Of a DNA stretch of 64,000 bases, positions 53,716-61,659 are shown in pieces (the first letter of the stretch is position 1; every line of letters begins with the position of its first letter). The position numbers were made by a program, and so were the translations under genes. The notes under the pieces were generated by a model. That model worked only from the letters and a program-made list of their open reading frames with translations. It was not told where the DNA came from and did not search any database. The DNA comes from Mycobacterium sp. URHB0044 (GTDB lineage: Bacteria > Actinomycetota > Actinomycetes > Mycobacteriales > Mycobacteriaceae): assembly GCF_000620625.1 (NCBI RefSeq), contig NZ_JIAW01000008.1, positions 62,001 through 126,000 on the forward strand. The letters are read 5' to 3'.

Positions 53716-53816
53716 TGAACCGCCGCTGGCTCTGTGGATGCGCCCGTAAAGCTGCCGTAGCCCTCCCAAGAAGAGGGCAAGGCCAACGGTTCCGCTTCTA
53801 CTGTCACCTGACTCAT
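53712..53816 (-). CDS. 34-aa reading frame preceding the DUF35 gene
   Basis: ATG 53816 opens MSQVTVEAEPLALPSSWEGY and ends with TGA overlapping the DUF35 start (GTGA). Because of this coupling it may be a real small protein or the tail of a lost gene (53817-54021 has no other recognisable gene). I do not recognise it. Confidence 0.3.
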   Translation of the reverse strand: MSQVTVEAEPLALPSSWEGYGSFTGASTEPAAVQ

Positions 53817-54021
53817 CTGCGCGACCACGGTGAGAAGCTCGCACCGAGATGACGGTCGCTGATCGTCAACGTATTTGCGCGCAACGTTCGCAAGCGTATT
53901 TCCCCATCGCCATGCATGGGCCGTGCACGCGGGTGCTCGTCGGAATATCCGAAAATGTACATAGAGTCCTCCACTACCGTGTTGCCGTGCGCCGCTTGTG
54001 AAATCCGGCGCGTCACCTTTG

Positions 54022-55209
54022 CTACCGTCGCCCGGACATTCGCTCGTAGATTGTTGCGTTGGCCATGCCACCCCCCTCGCACATCGTTTGCAACCCGAAC
54101 CGGCCGCTGGTGTGCAACAGGTGGTGAATCAGTGTGGTGGCCAACCGGGTCCCCGAGCAGCCCAGCGGATGCCCTAACGCGATCGCGCCACCCAACGGGT
54201 TGAGTCGCTCCCGGTGGACGCCCGTTGCTGCCTGCCATGCAAGCGGCACCGTCGCGAACGCTTCGTTGATCTCGAAGGCGTCGATGTCGTCGAGCGACAA
54301 CCCCGAGCGCTTCAATGCCAGCGCCGTCGCCGGGATCGGACCTGTCAGCATCTTGACCGGATCGTCGCCGATGACGACGGCAGTGTGCACACGTGCCAAC
54401 GGCGTCATACCGAGGCGCGCAGCGTATTCCGACGTCGTCACAACGACACCGGAAGCCCCATCGGAGATCTGAGACGCGTTGCCGGCGGTTATCCGTCCAT
54501 CGGCAACAAACGGAGCCTTCAACTGTGCCAATGCCTCGATCGTCGACCCACGTCGCACCCCTTCGTCAGAAATCACGTGAGAGTCCTTGGTCGGCACTGC
54601 GACGATCTCGTCATCGAAGGCGCCGTCGTCTTGTGCCTTGGCAGCGCGCTCGTGCGACAACAGCGCGTACTCGTCAAGCTGAAGCCGGCTGAAACCATAA
54701 CTAGCTGCGATGAGTTCGGCGCCCGCACCTTGATTGAAGCGGCCGTTGAACCCGGGAACGGCCAATGCCGATGCGTACCTGTCTACGGCCGTGCCGCCCA
54801 TCACGCCCGTTCCCTCGACGTGGGCGGATCCCATCGGAACGCTCGACATCATCTCCACACCGCCGGCGACGACCACGTCGGCCTGCCCGGAGATCACCGC
54901 CGCCGCAGCCGTCGAGATCGCCTGCTGCGACGATCCGCACTGCCGGTCGATCGTGAAACCCGGCACCGTCTCGGGCCACCCAGCGGCCAGCACGGCCATC
55001 CGCGCGATGTTGCCCGACTGCTGACCGACACTGATGACGTTGCCCCAGTGGACATCATCGACGACGACCGGGTCGATACCAGCGCGCTCCACGAGTTCCC
55101 TCAACACCAGCGCGGACAAGTCAACGGCGTGCACGTCTTTCAAGCCGCCGTTGCGCTTGCCGATCGGGGTCCGAACGACTGCCGTGATCACGGCATCACG
55201 CATCTGCAT
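54022..55209 (-). CDS. acetyl-CoA C-acyltransferase (FadA-type thiolase)
   Basis: The 395-aa thiolase has the acyl-carrying Cys in DRQCGSSQQAI, NEAFATVPLAW, the His block GGAIALGHPLGCSGTR, and the second Cys in CEGGGMANA. All canonical catalytic residues are present, unlike the Ltp-type homologs. It cleaves a 3-ketoacyl-CoA to acetyl- or propionyl-CoA. The start could be 55209 or the ATG six bases further on. A GTATCC-type site lies at 55373-55385, 164 bp upstream. Confidence 0.93.
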   Translation of the reverse strand: MQMRDAVITAVVRTPIGKRNGGLKDVHAVDLSALVLRELVERAGIDPVVVDDVHWGNVISVGQQSGNIARMAVLAAGWPETVPGFTIDRQCGSSQQAISTAAAAVISGQADVVVAGGVEMMSSVPMGSAHVEGTGVMGGTAVDRYASALAVPGFNGRFNQGAGAELIAASYGFSRLQLDEYALLSHERAAKAQDDGAFDDEIVAVPTKDSHVISDEGVRRGSTIEALAQLKAPFVADGRITAGNASQISDGASGVVVTTSEYAARLGMTPLARVHTAVVIGDDPVKMLTGPIPATALALKRSGLSLDDIDAFEINEAFATVPLAWQAATGVHRERLNPLGGAIALGHPLGCSGTRLATTLIHHLLHTSGRFGLQTMCEGGGMANATIYERMSGRR

Positions 55210-55372
55210 CTCCTCGGACCATGGTTATGAGGGCACCGCCGGAGATGTATGCGGCTGTGCGCCGTCCCGACGCGCGGTCGATGTGGGCTCGGTCGTGAAT
55301 CAGTCTCACCAGCGCCTGGACGCCGTTGAGGTAGATGCGCCCGTTCCGGTGGGTGTACCGATCATCCAGGCG

Positions 55373-55385
55373 GAATCCTGGATCC
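55373..55385 (-). promoter_or_regulatory. GTATCC-type operator between FadA and Lrp genes
   Basis: GAATCCTGGATCC has two mismatches to the palindrome. A further ATCCAGG half-site lies at 55364-55370. It could control either neighbour. Confidence 0.65.
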
Positions 55386-55537
55386 AACCTAGTTCGTTGG
55401 GATAGAGTCATTGAATCTCCCGATGAGCATCTGTCCGATCAAGTTAAACGATCAGCGACCCAACGATCCACCCCAAACGCCTTATCTTGAGCAACCGGAC
55501 CGATTTCCCTCAACCGAAACGACGAGTAGAAGGCCAG

Positions 55538-56032
55538 ATGACAACCGACCTCGACAACCTCGACATCGAATTGCTGCGCCTGCTCGTCGAAGAGCCCCGC
55601 GCCGGTGGCCGCGAATACGCCCGACTGCTCGGCATCGCCCGCGGCACCGTGCAATCCAGAATCGGCCGCCTCGAACGCGCACACGTCGTCCAGCCCCACA
55701 CCGCATCGATCCACCCTCATGCCCTGGGCTTCACCGTCCAAGCGTTCGTCCACATGCAACTGGCCCAAGGCAAACTCGACGAAGTGACCACCCGGCTCAC
55801 CAGCATCCCCGAAGTACTCGAAGCCCACTCGACAACCGGAGAATACGACCTGCTCTGCCGCGTCGTCGCCAAATCCAACGCCGACCTCGAACAGCTCGTC
55901 CAACGCATGCCCAACCTACCCGGGGTCGTCAGGACCCGGACCGAGGTAGCCCTCAGCGAACGCATCCCCTACCGCGTACTACCCCTACTAACCATGATGC
56001 ACCGCAACACCGGACGCGCCACCGCCAGCTAG
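55538..56032 (+). CDS. Lrp/AsnC-family regulator
   Basis: The 164-aa protein has an N-terminal helix-turn-helix (NLDIELLRLLVEEPRAGGRE, then REYARLLGIARGTVQSRI) and the RAM ligand domain with FTVQAFVHMQLAQGK and EAHSTTGEYDLLCRVVAK. Start ATG 55538 is preceded by AGAAGG; a TTG further up is less likely. A truncated duplicate with the same upstream region is at 28748-28932. It probably senses an amino or organic acid. Confidence 0.9.
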   Translation: MTTDLDNLDIELLRLLVEEPRAGGREYARLLGIARGTVQSRIGRLERAHVVQPHTASIHPHALGFTVQAFVHMQLAQGKLDEVTTRLTSIPEVLEAHSTTGEYDLLCRVVAKSNADLEQLVQRMPNLPGVVRTRTEVALSERIPYRVLPLLTMMHRNTGRATAS

Positions 56033-56055
56033 CCTGGCACACAAGGAATTTCGCC

Positions 56056-56415
56056 TCAGCGATGCGGGCCTCTGGCCGCCATCTTCGCAAACGCAACCAA
56101 GAACGCAGCCGCCGCAACTGCATTGACGCTCACGTCACGCACCCTGACGTGAGATGCGAACGCCAGCACGAAGTACACCGTCAGCATCACGGTGGTCAGG
56201 CGGGCCAACGCCGGGCACCGGGTCACCGATAGCAGCCCGATGGATGCGGCGGCTTTGATGGGCGCGAATATCCAGCGGTACCGCGATGGAAAGTGCACCT
56301 TGTCCAGCCCTTCGGTGACGAACCGAGGTGACAGCGCATGGAGTGCCGCGTCCGCGGCAAAGAACGCGGCCAAAGCCCTATACATACCGGTCGAGGTCAA
56401 CGTATTTCGCTCCAT
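56056..56415 (-). CDS. DoxX-like small membrane protein
   Basis: The 119-aa protein has about four hydrophobic helices (for example ALAAFFAADAALHALSP, IFAPIKAAASIGLLSV and VMLTVYFVLAFASHV) in the layout of DoxX-like family proteins. Function in this family is poorly defined. It is divergent from leuB, with the operator 56579 between them. Confidence 0.72.
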   Translation of the reverse strand: MERNTLTSTGMYRALAAFFAADAALHALSPRFVTEGLDKVHFPSRYRWIFAPIKAAASIGLLSVTRCPALARLTTVMLTVYFVLAFASHVRVRDVSVNAVAAAAFLVAFAKMAARGPHR

Positions 56416-56578
56416 TCAAGTCCTGCCATCCGCTCGAAATGCCCTCCAGCTCAGGGTCATCGGCTCGTAGAGAAGCCCTACCCTGTTGCGGCGCTGGGCC
56501 GGCGGCTCACGGCGGCGGGTAGACCCGCCACGAGTGCGGTTCGGTTTGGTGATCATCCAGTCTGCCGCATATAGTACT

Positions 56579-56591
56579 GTATCCTGGATAC
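56579..56591 (+). promoter_or_regulatory. GTATCCTGGATAC operator upstream of leuB paralog (perfect)
   Basis: This is a perfect palindrome around T. TATCCT reads toward leuB, and the predicted start is near 56592, before the small frame at 56640. Confidence 0.85.
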
Positions 56592-56639
56592 TGAACAGAT
56601 AATCAGTAGCGCGCCCGCGAACGAGCAGGAGACTTCGTC

Positions 56640-56717
56640 ATGACCTTTTCAGACACCCCGTTTCCACACAGTGACGTGTGGGCCGCGGCTAGCCGGCGGA
56701 GTGTTGACCAATGGTGA
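56640..56717 (+). CDS. 25-aa leader frame overlapping leuB start
   Basis: ATG 56640, preceded by GGAG, opens MTFSDTPFPHSDVWAAASRR and closes with TGA at 56715-56717, overlapping the leuB ATG at 56711. It holds no leucine run, so it is not a classical leucine attenuator. It could couple translation, or be the end of a lost gene. Confidence 0.3.
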   Translation: MTFSDTPFPHSDVWAAASRRSVDQW

Positions 56718-57724
56718 AGGTGGCCGTGATCGCCGGTGACGGCATCGGTCCGGAGGTGATCGGCGAGGCGGTCAAGGTCCTCGACGCGGTGCTGCCCGGC
56801 GTCGAGCAGACCAGCTACGACCTGGGGGCCAGGCGATTCCACGCCACCGGCGAGCTACTGCCCGATTCGGTACTCGACGAATTGCGCGAACACGACGCGA
56901 TCCTGCTCGGCGGGATCGGCGACCCCTCGGTGCCCCCCGGTGTGCTCGACCGCGGCCTGCTGCTCCGCATCCGGTTCGAGCTCGACCACTACATCAACCT
57001 ACGGCCGGCCCGGCTCTATCCCGGTGTACGCAGCCCCTTGGCTGGCGACCCCTACATCGACGTCGTCGTCGTTCGCGAAGGCACCGAAGGCCCCTACACC
57101 GGAAACGGCGGCGCGATTCGCGTGGGCACGCCCAACGAGATCGCCACTGAAGTCAGCATCAACACTGCCTTCGGTGTGCGACGAGTGGTGCATGAAGCGT
57201 TCCGGCGCGCCCAGCAACGCCGCGGGCACCTGACCCTGATCCATAAGAGCAATGTTCTGGCCAACGCCGGCGGGTTGTGGTGGCGCACCGTACAACAGAT
57301 GGCCGGCGACTTCCCCGACGTCGAAATCGCCTACCAACACGTCGACTCCGCCACCATTCACCTCCTCACCAACCCCAGCCGCTTCGACGTGATCGTCACC
57401 GACAACATGTTCGGCGACATCATCACCGACCTCGTCGCAGCGATCTGCGGCGGCATCGGCCTAGCCGCGAGCGGCTGCATCGATGGCACACGAACCAATC
57501 CATCGATGTTCGAACCCGTTCACGGCACTGCCCCCGACATCGCGGGGCAGGGCATCGCCGACCCGACCGCCGCAATCATGTCAGTAGCGCTGCTGCTCTC
57601 CCATATCGGTGAGCACGACGCCGCCGCCCGCGTCGATAAGGCCGTCGAGCAACACCTGGCCACACGCCGCGATGCAAAGCTGTCCACTTCACAGGTCGGC
57701 GACCGGATCGCCGCCAACCTCTAG
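56711..57724 (+). CDS. leuB: isopropylmalate dehydrogenase paralog (LeuB)
   Basis: The 337-aa decarboxylating dehydrogenase is strikingly like mycobacterial LeuB: VAVIAGDGIGPEVIGEAVKV, LRFELDHYINLRPARLYPG (the recalled relative is nearly the same), VVREGTEGPYTGNGG, DNMFGDIITDLVAAICGGIG and EPVHGTAPDIAGQGIADPTA. It oxidises and decarboxylates 3-isopropylmalate to 2-ketoisocaproate. Here it heads a short run with an aldehyde dehydrogenase and a DHDPS-family gene and has a perfect operator upstream. It may act on an alkyl-malate made by the leuCD paralog at 11917-13942. Confidence 0.93.
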   Translation: MVKVAVIAGDGIGPEVIGEAVKVLDAVLPGVEQTSYDLGARRFHATGELLPDSVLDELREHDAILLGGIGDPSVPPGVLDRGLLLRIRFELDHYINLRPARLYPGVRSPLAGDPYIDVVVVREGTEGPYTGNGGAIRVGTPNEIATEVSINTAFGVRRVVHEAFRRAQQRRGHLTLIHKSNVLANAGGLWWRTVQQMAGDFPDVEIAYQHVDSATIHLLTNPSRFDVIVTDNMFGDIITDLVAAICGGIGLAASGCIDGTRTNPSMFEPVHGTAPDIAGQGIADPTAAIMSVALLLSHIGEHDAAARVDKAVEQHLATRRDAKLSTSQVGDRIAANL

Positions 57725-57769
57725 AGCGACGTGGACATCGTTGACCGTCCTCCCCCACTCCACAGGGAG

Positions 57770-59290
57770 ATGTCGGTGGAAAAGATCGCTTCGATCGATG
57801 CGAGATCGGGAAATGTGCTGGGGCCGGTTGCCGCCCCGACGACACCAGCCGAGGTTGCCCTTCTCACTCGAGCGGCCGCACATGCCGCCGGTTGGCTCGC
57901 CGGCCAGGGAAGGCAAGGCCGAGCTCGGCTGCTCAATGCGCTCGCTGACGGCCTCGAAGCTCGGCGGAATGAGATCGTCACGTTGGCCGACTCGGAAACC
58001 GCACTTGGTATCGGCCGACTCGACGGAGAGCTCACGCGCACCTGCTACCAGCTGCGATTCATGGGCGAGGTGGCTGTCGATGGCGGATATCTGAACGCGT
58101 CCATCGAGCACAAGGGCGAAACCCCAGCGGGGCTTCGTCCCGATCTGCGCAAGACCGCCGTGCCGATCGGGCCGATAGCCGTCTTCGGCGCGAGCAACTT
58201 TCCGCTGGCCTTCAGCGTTCCCGGCGGCGACACCGCCTCAGCGCTGGCCGCAGGATGCCCGGTCGTCGTCAAGGCACACAATTCGCACGTCGGGACATCG
58301 GCACTGATCGCACAGATCTTCGCGGAAGTTCTCGAAGCACGCGGTGTTCCGGCCGGGGTTTTCGGCATCGTCTACGGACGCGACGCCGGTGTCGCGTTGG
58401 TGACCGACGCGGCGATCACCGCAGTAGGTTTCACCGGATCACTATCCGGCGGTCGAGCGCTATTCGACCTGGCGTCTCGTCGTGAAGTGCCGATTCCCTT
58501 CTACGGCGAACTGGGTAGCGTCAATCCGCTCATCGTCACCGAAGCAGCCGCGGCGGACCGCGCCACTGAAATCGGTGCGGGCATCGCCGCGTCGATGACG
58601 CTGGGAGTCGGGCAATTCTGCACCAAACCCGGGCTGTTCTTGATTCCGGACACGGCCGAGGGGCAACGCCTGATTGAAACGCTGGCCAAAGGACTCAGCG
58701 AGATCGACCCCGGCTACCTACTGAACGACGGCATCCGCGACGCATTCAACAGTGGAATCCAGGCAACGACTCTGGCCGGAACAGAGGTGCTGTTCAACAG
58801 GACGCCCAGTGGTCGCACGACGACGCCCGTCCTCGTCGAGGCAGGCGTTGACGAGGTGACCGGCACCGGGCGGCACGTGCTGCTCGAGGAGCGCTTCGGG
58901 CCCTTCGGTCTCGTCACTCGTTATCGCAATCTCGACGAACTCTTTGCAGTGCTCGACGCGATGCCTGCGGCCCTGACGGGAACGTTGCACACCGGTGCCG
59001 GCGATCCGGTTACGATTGCCATCAGCCAGAAACTCGAAAAACGCTCTGGCCGAGTAGTTTTCAATGGTTACCCGACCGGCGTAGCAGTCGCCTGGGGAAT
59101 GCACCACGGTGGCCCATACCCAGCGTCAACGGCGTCCGCGGTCACATCCGTCGGAGCGGCGGCGATCAGTCGTTGGATACGGCCGGTCAGCTTCCAAGAC
59201 GCGCCACAGGATGCGCTGCCCGACGAACTCAAGAATGAACCCGAGCATCCGATTTCGCGGAGGATCAACGGCCACCTGACTATCAGCTGA
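57770..59290 (+). CDS. 2,5-dioxovalerate (ketoglutarate semialdehyde)-type dehydrogenase
   Basis: The 506-aa aldehyde dehydrogenase-fold protein is of the ketoglutarate-semialdehyde branch. Segments seen are FGASNFPLAFSVPGGDTASA, VVKAHNSHVGTSALIAQI, FTGSLSGGRALFDLA, PFYGELGSVNPLIV, GQFCTKPGLFL (catalytic Cys) and EERFGPFGLV, with a C-terminal HHGGPYPASTASAVTSVG typical of this branch. The start is 57770 or GTG 57731. With the following DHDPS-type dehydratase it forms the last two steps of non-phosphorylating pentose/hexarate oxidation (to 2-oxoglutarate). Confidence 0.88.
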   Translation: MSVEKIASIDARSGNVLGPVAAPTTPAEVALLTRAAAHAAGWLAGQGRQGRARLLNALADGLEARRNEIVTLADSETALGIGRLDGELTRTCYQLRFMGEVAVDGGYLNASIEHKGETPAGLRPDLRKTAVPIGPIAVFGASNFPLAFSVPGGDTASALAAGCPVVVKAHNSHVGTSALIAQIFAEVLEARGVPAGVFGIVYGRDAGVALVTDAAITAVGFTGSLSGGRALFDLASRREVPIPFYGELGSVNPLIVTEAAAADRATEIGAGIAASMTLGVGQFCTKPGLFLIPDTAEGQRLIETLAKGLSEIDPGYLLNDGIRDAFNSGIQATTLAGTEVLFNRTPSGRTTTPVLVEAGVDEVTGTGRHVLLEERFGPFGLVTRYRNLDELFAVLDAMPAALTGTLHTGAGDPVTIAISQKLEKRSGRVVFNGYPTGVAVAWGMHHGGPYPASTASAVTSVGAAAISRWIRPVSFQDAPQDALPDELKNEPEHPISRRINGHLTIS

Positions 59291-59327
59291 ATCTGCCTCT
59301 TCCGCTCAGCCGACTCCCGAAGGAACT

Positions 59328-60242
59328 ATGCAAGACATTATTCGCGGCCTGATCCCGGTCGCACCGACCGTGTTCTCCTACAACGAGGATCTCGATCTAG
59401 CCGGTCAGCGGCGTGTCGTCGACTTCCTCGTCGACGCGGGCGCTTCCGGAATATGTACGCTGGCAAACTATTCCGAGCAGTTCTCGCTGACCGACATCGA
59501 ACGCGACGAGGTCGTCACCGCGACGATCAATCAAGCCGCCGGACGGCTACCGGTATGCGTGGCCACCAGCCACTACAGTGCCCGGGTGGCCGCGTCTCGC
59601 AGTCGCCGTGCACAAGACCAAGGTGCGTCACTGGTGATGCTGATGCCGCCGTTCGTTGGCGCCTCGATGAAAGTGGATGCCGACGGTGTCCTCGAGTACT
59701 TCGAGCGCGTGGCGGAAGCGGTCGACATCCCGATCATGATCCAGGACGCTCCGATGAGTCCGACGGGACTGTCCGTCGAGTTGCTGACGCGGCTGTCCCG
59801 AGACATTCCCCAGGTCAAGTACGCGAAGATCGAAGTCGCCAACGCCGCGGACAAACTGCGTGCCGTCGCCGCATCCGCCGGCGCGGACCTGCCAGGGCTC
59901 TACGACGGCGAAGAGGCGGTCACGCTGATCCCCGACCTCCATGCCGGAGCACAGGGCGCGATGAGCAGTTCCATGCTGCCCGATGTGCTTTCCCAGATCG
60001 TCCGGCGTTTTCACGACGGGGAATGCTCGGCCGCCGAGGAGTTGTGGGAGCACGTGCTTCCGCTCATTCAGTTCGAGAATCGGCAATGCGGGATGCGAGC
60101 CGCGAAGATTCTGCTCAAGGAAGGCAAAGTGATCGCCAGCGACGCTGCGCGCGCGCCACTGCCCGACGTCCATCCTGATGCTCGTCGCCAGCTCATCGAG
60201 CTGGCCAAGCGAAAGGATGCCCTCATCCTGCGATGGGCGTAG
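59328..60242 (+). CDS. DHDPS-family dehydratase/aldolase (2-keto-3-deoxy-acid type)
   Basis: The 304-aa TIM-barrel protein shows GLIPVAPTVFSYNEDLDLAG, LVDAGASGICTLANYSEQFS, VCVATSHYSARVAASRSRRA, DIPIMIQDAPMSPTGLS and, for the Schiff-base lysine, VKYAKIEV. It fits the 2-keto-3-deoxy-L-arabonate dehydratase-like branch better than biosynthetic DapA. GAAGGAAC precedes ATG 59328. With the preceding dehydrogenase it would turn a 2-keto-3-deoxypentonate into 2-oxoglutarate. The gene end is fused directly to the tail of a truncated aldo/keto reductase. Confidence 0.88.
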   Translation: MQDIIRGLIPVAPTVFSYNEDLDLAGQRRVVDFLVDAGASGICTLANYSEQFSLTDIERDEVVTATINQAAGRLPVCVATSHYSARVAASRSRRAQDQGASLVMLMPPFVGASMKVDADGVLEYFERVAEAVDIPIMIQDAPMSPTGLSVELLTRLSRDIPQVKYAKIEVANAADKLRAVAASAGADLPGLYDGEEAVTLIPDLHAGAQGAMSSSMLPDVLSQIVRRFHDGECSAAEELWEHVLPLIQFENRQCGMRAAKILLKEGKVIASDAARAPLPDVHPDARRQLIELAKRKDALILRWA

Positions 60243-60289
60243 CTCACCGCGCGGAGCGCCGTCGCAAGGCGAGCACGAAAACCAATCAT

Positions 60290-60889
60290 GAGCTCCCACT
60301 CGTAGTCCCGCCCGATCAACGAGTAGTACACCTGGTGTGCGACGTACCGGGTCCGGTGCGCCGCATCGGCCGCCGACAGCGACTTCATCAGCTGCCACCC
60401 GGCGAAGTTGGACACCCCGGTGTAGCGGATCTTGCCCTGGGCGACGAGCACGTCGAGCGTGTCGAGGACCTCGTCGATCGGCGTGCCCGCATCGTAGGCG
60501 TGCAATTGGAAGAGATCGATGCGGTCGGTCTGCAGCCGGCGCAGCGCCTTCTCGACGGCATCGATCAGCCGCGACCGCGACGCACCCGCGTCGCCCGGCC
60601 CCTCGCCGACCGGCAGGGCCGCCTTCGTCGAGATCAGCACCCGGTGATGTCTGCCGACGAGGGCGGCGCCGAGCACCTCCTCCGAGGCACCGTCCGAGTA
60701 GACGTCCGCGGTGTCGAACAGCGTGATCCCGGCGTCCAGGCACATGTCGATGATCCGCCGCGCTTCGTCGACACCCGTGTCGCCCCACGCACCGAAGAAG
60801 TCCCCGGATCCGCCGAATGTCGCTGCACCAAAGCTCAATTCGGAGACGACTAGCCCCGAATCACCCACGCGCCGATACTCCACTACCAC
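60290..60889 (-). pseudogene. aldo/keto reductase, 3'-truncated
   Basis: Minus strand: VSELSFGAATFGGSGDFFG, LFDTADVYSDGASEEVLGAAL, VLISTKAALPVG, RIDLFQLHAYDAGTPIDEVL and GVSNFAGWQLMKSL are the N-terminal two-thirds of an AKR (catalytic Asp, Tyr and Lys in TADVY and STK). Homology ends after RDYEWELM near 60295, where the frame continues as the antisense of the DHDPS gene. The C-terminal 120 residues with the NADPH phosphate loop are missing, so it is inactive. The cut marks the right edge of the inserted leuB cassette. Confidence 0.8.
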
Positions 60890-60904
60890 TCCTTAAAGAG
60901 TCTG

Positions 60905-61273
60905 TCCACCGGATCCCTACGGACGGATCTGTCGACCACTGCCAAGCGAATTCGACGCACCCTGGCCGACGAGCGCCAGGGCCGCCTGTTCAAGGCCATC
61001 ATCGCCGCGGCCACTTGCGACGCCGACACCGCGACGGCGCTCGCCGACTTCTACCGCAAGCGCATCGACGAAGTGGCGCCGGTGGTCGTCGACGCCGTCG
61101 CCCGCGGTGAGGCGCCACCAGGAACCGACCCCGCCGCGGTGATCCGCCAGCTGTCGGCGCCGCTCTACTACCAGTTGCTCACGGACACCAGGGCTTTGAC
61201 GGTCGCGGACGCCACACGGTCAGTGGCCGTCACGATGGCAGCAGTCGAAGCCGGCGTCTTCGTCGAAGGCTAG
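60905..61273 (+). pseudogene. TetR-type regulator, C-terminal remnant
   Basis: Plus frame SLRTDLSTTAKRIRRTLADE, ADFYRKRIDEVAPVVVDAV, PAAVIRQLSAPLYYQLLTD and a TAG at 61271-61273: the C-terminal domain of TetR regulators of the TetR_C_11-like type (PLYYRLL). The N-terminal HTH domain is missing upstream, where the reductase start is at 60889. A recombination removed it. Its stop overlaps the haemophore-like gene stop (CTAG). Confidence 0.7.
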
Positions 61274-61659
61274 GCGATCTCGTCGAAGAGCAGCGCAAGC
61301 TGACCCGGCGACACCGAAATGCCACACTGGCCCCGCAAATCGGACAGCGGACGGGCGATGGCCTGCAGATCGAGGAACTCGCCAGGATGGGAGATGAAGT
61401 ATCCCCGCACCGACGCCCGCGCCTCCTCCGGCGGTTGCGTCCCCGCGGCGGTCAACACGTCATTGGCACCTGGATGGCCGTCGAGGTACGCGCCGGCCTG
61501 ACTGAGCACGCCGCTCGCGGTGGTGGACAGGCCACTGGCCGTGCATGGCGCCGCGGCCGCCGCAGGCATGGCAACGGTGCCTGCAATGACTGTGCCGAAC
61601 GCGCCGGCGGCCAACGCGCCGGCCACGCAGCGTCGCAGTGGCGTCTTGATCAATTTCAT
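61270..61659 (-). CDS. secreted haemophore-like protein (Rv0203-type)
   Basis: The 129-aa protein has a signal peptide ending AAAAAP, then CTASGLSTTASGVLSQAGAY, LDGHPGANDVLTAAGTQPPE, VRGYFISHPGEFLDLQ and RGQCGISVSP, a pair of cysteines and conserved helices as in the mycobacterial haem-binding family. It is likely exported and may carry haem. It stands next to the iron importer genes. Confidence 0.82.
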   Translation of the reverse strand: MKLIKTPLRRCVAGALAAGAFGTVIAGTVAMPAAAAAPCTASGLSTTASGVLSQAGAYLDGHPGANDVLTAAGTQPPEEARASVRGYFISHPGEFLDLQAIARPLSDLRGQCGISVSPGQLALLFDEIA

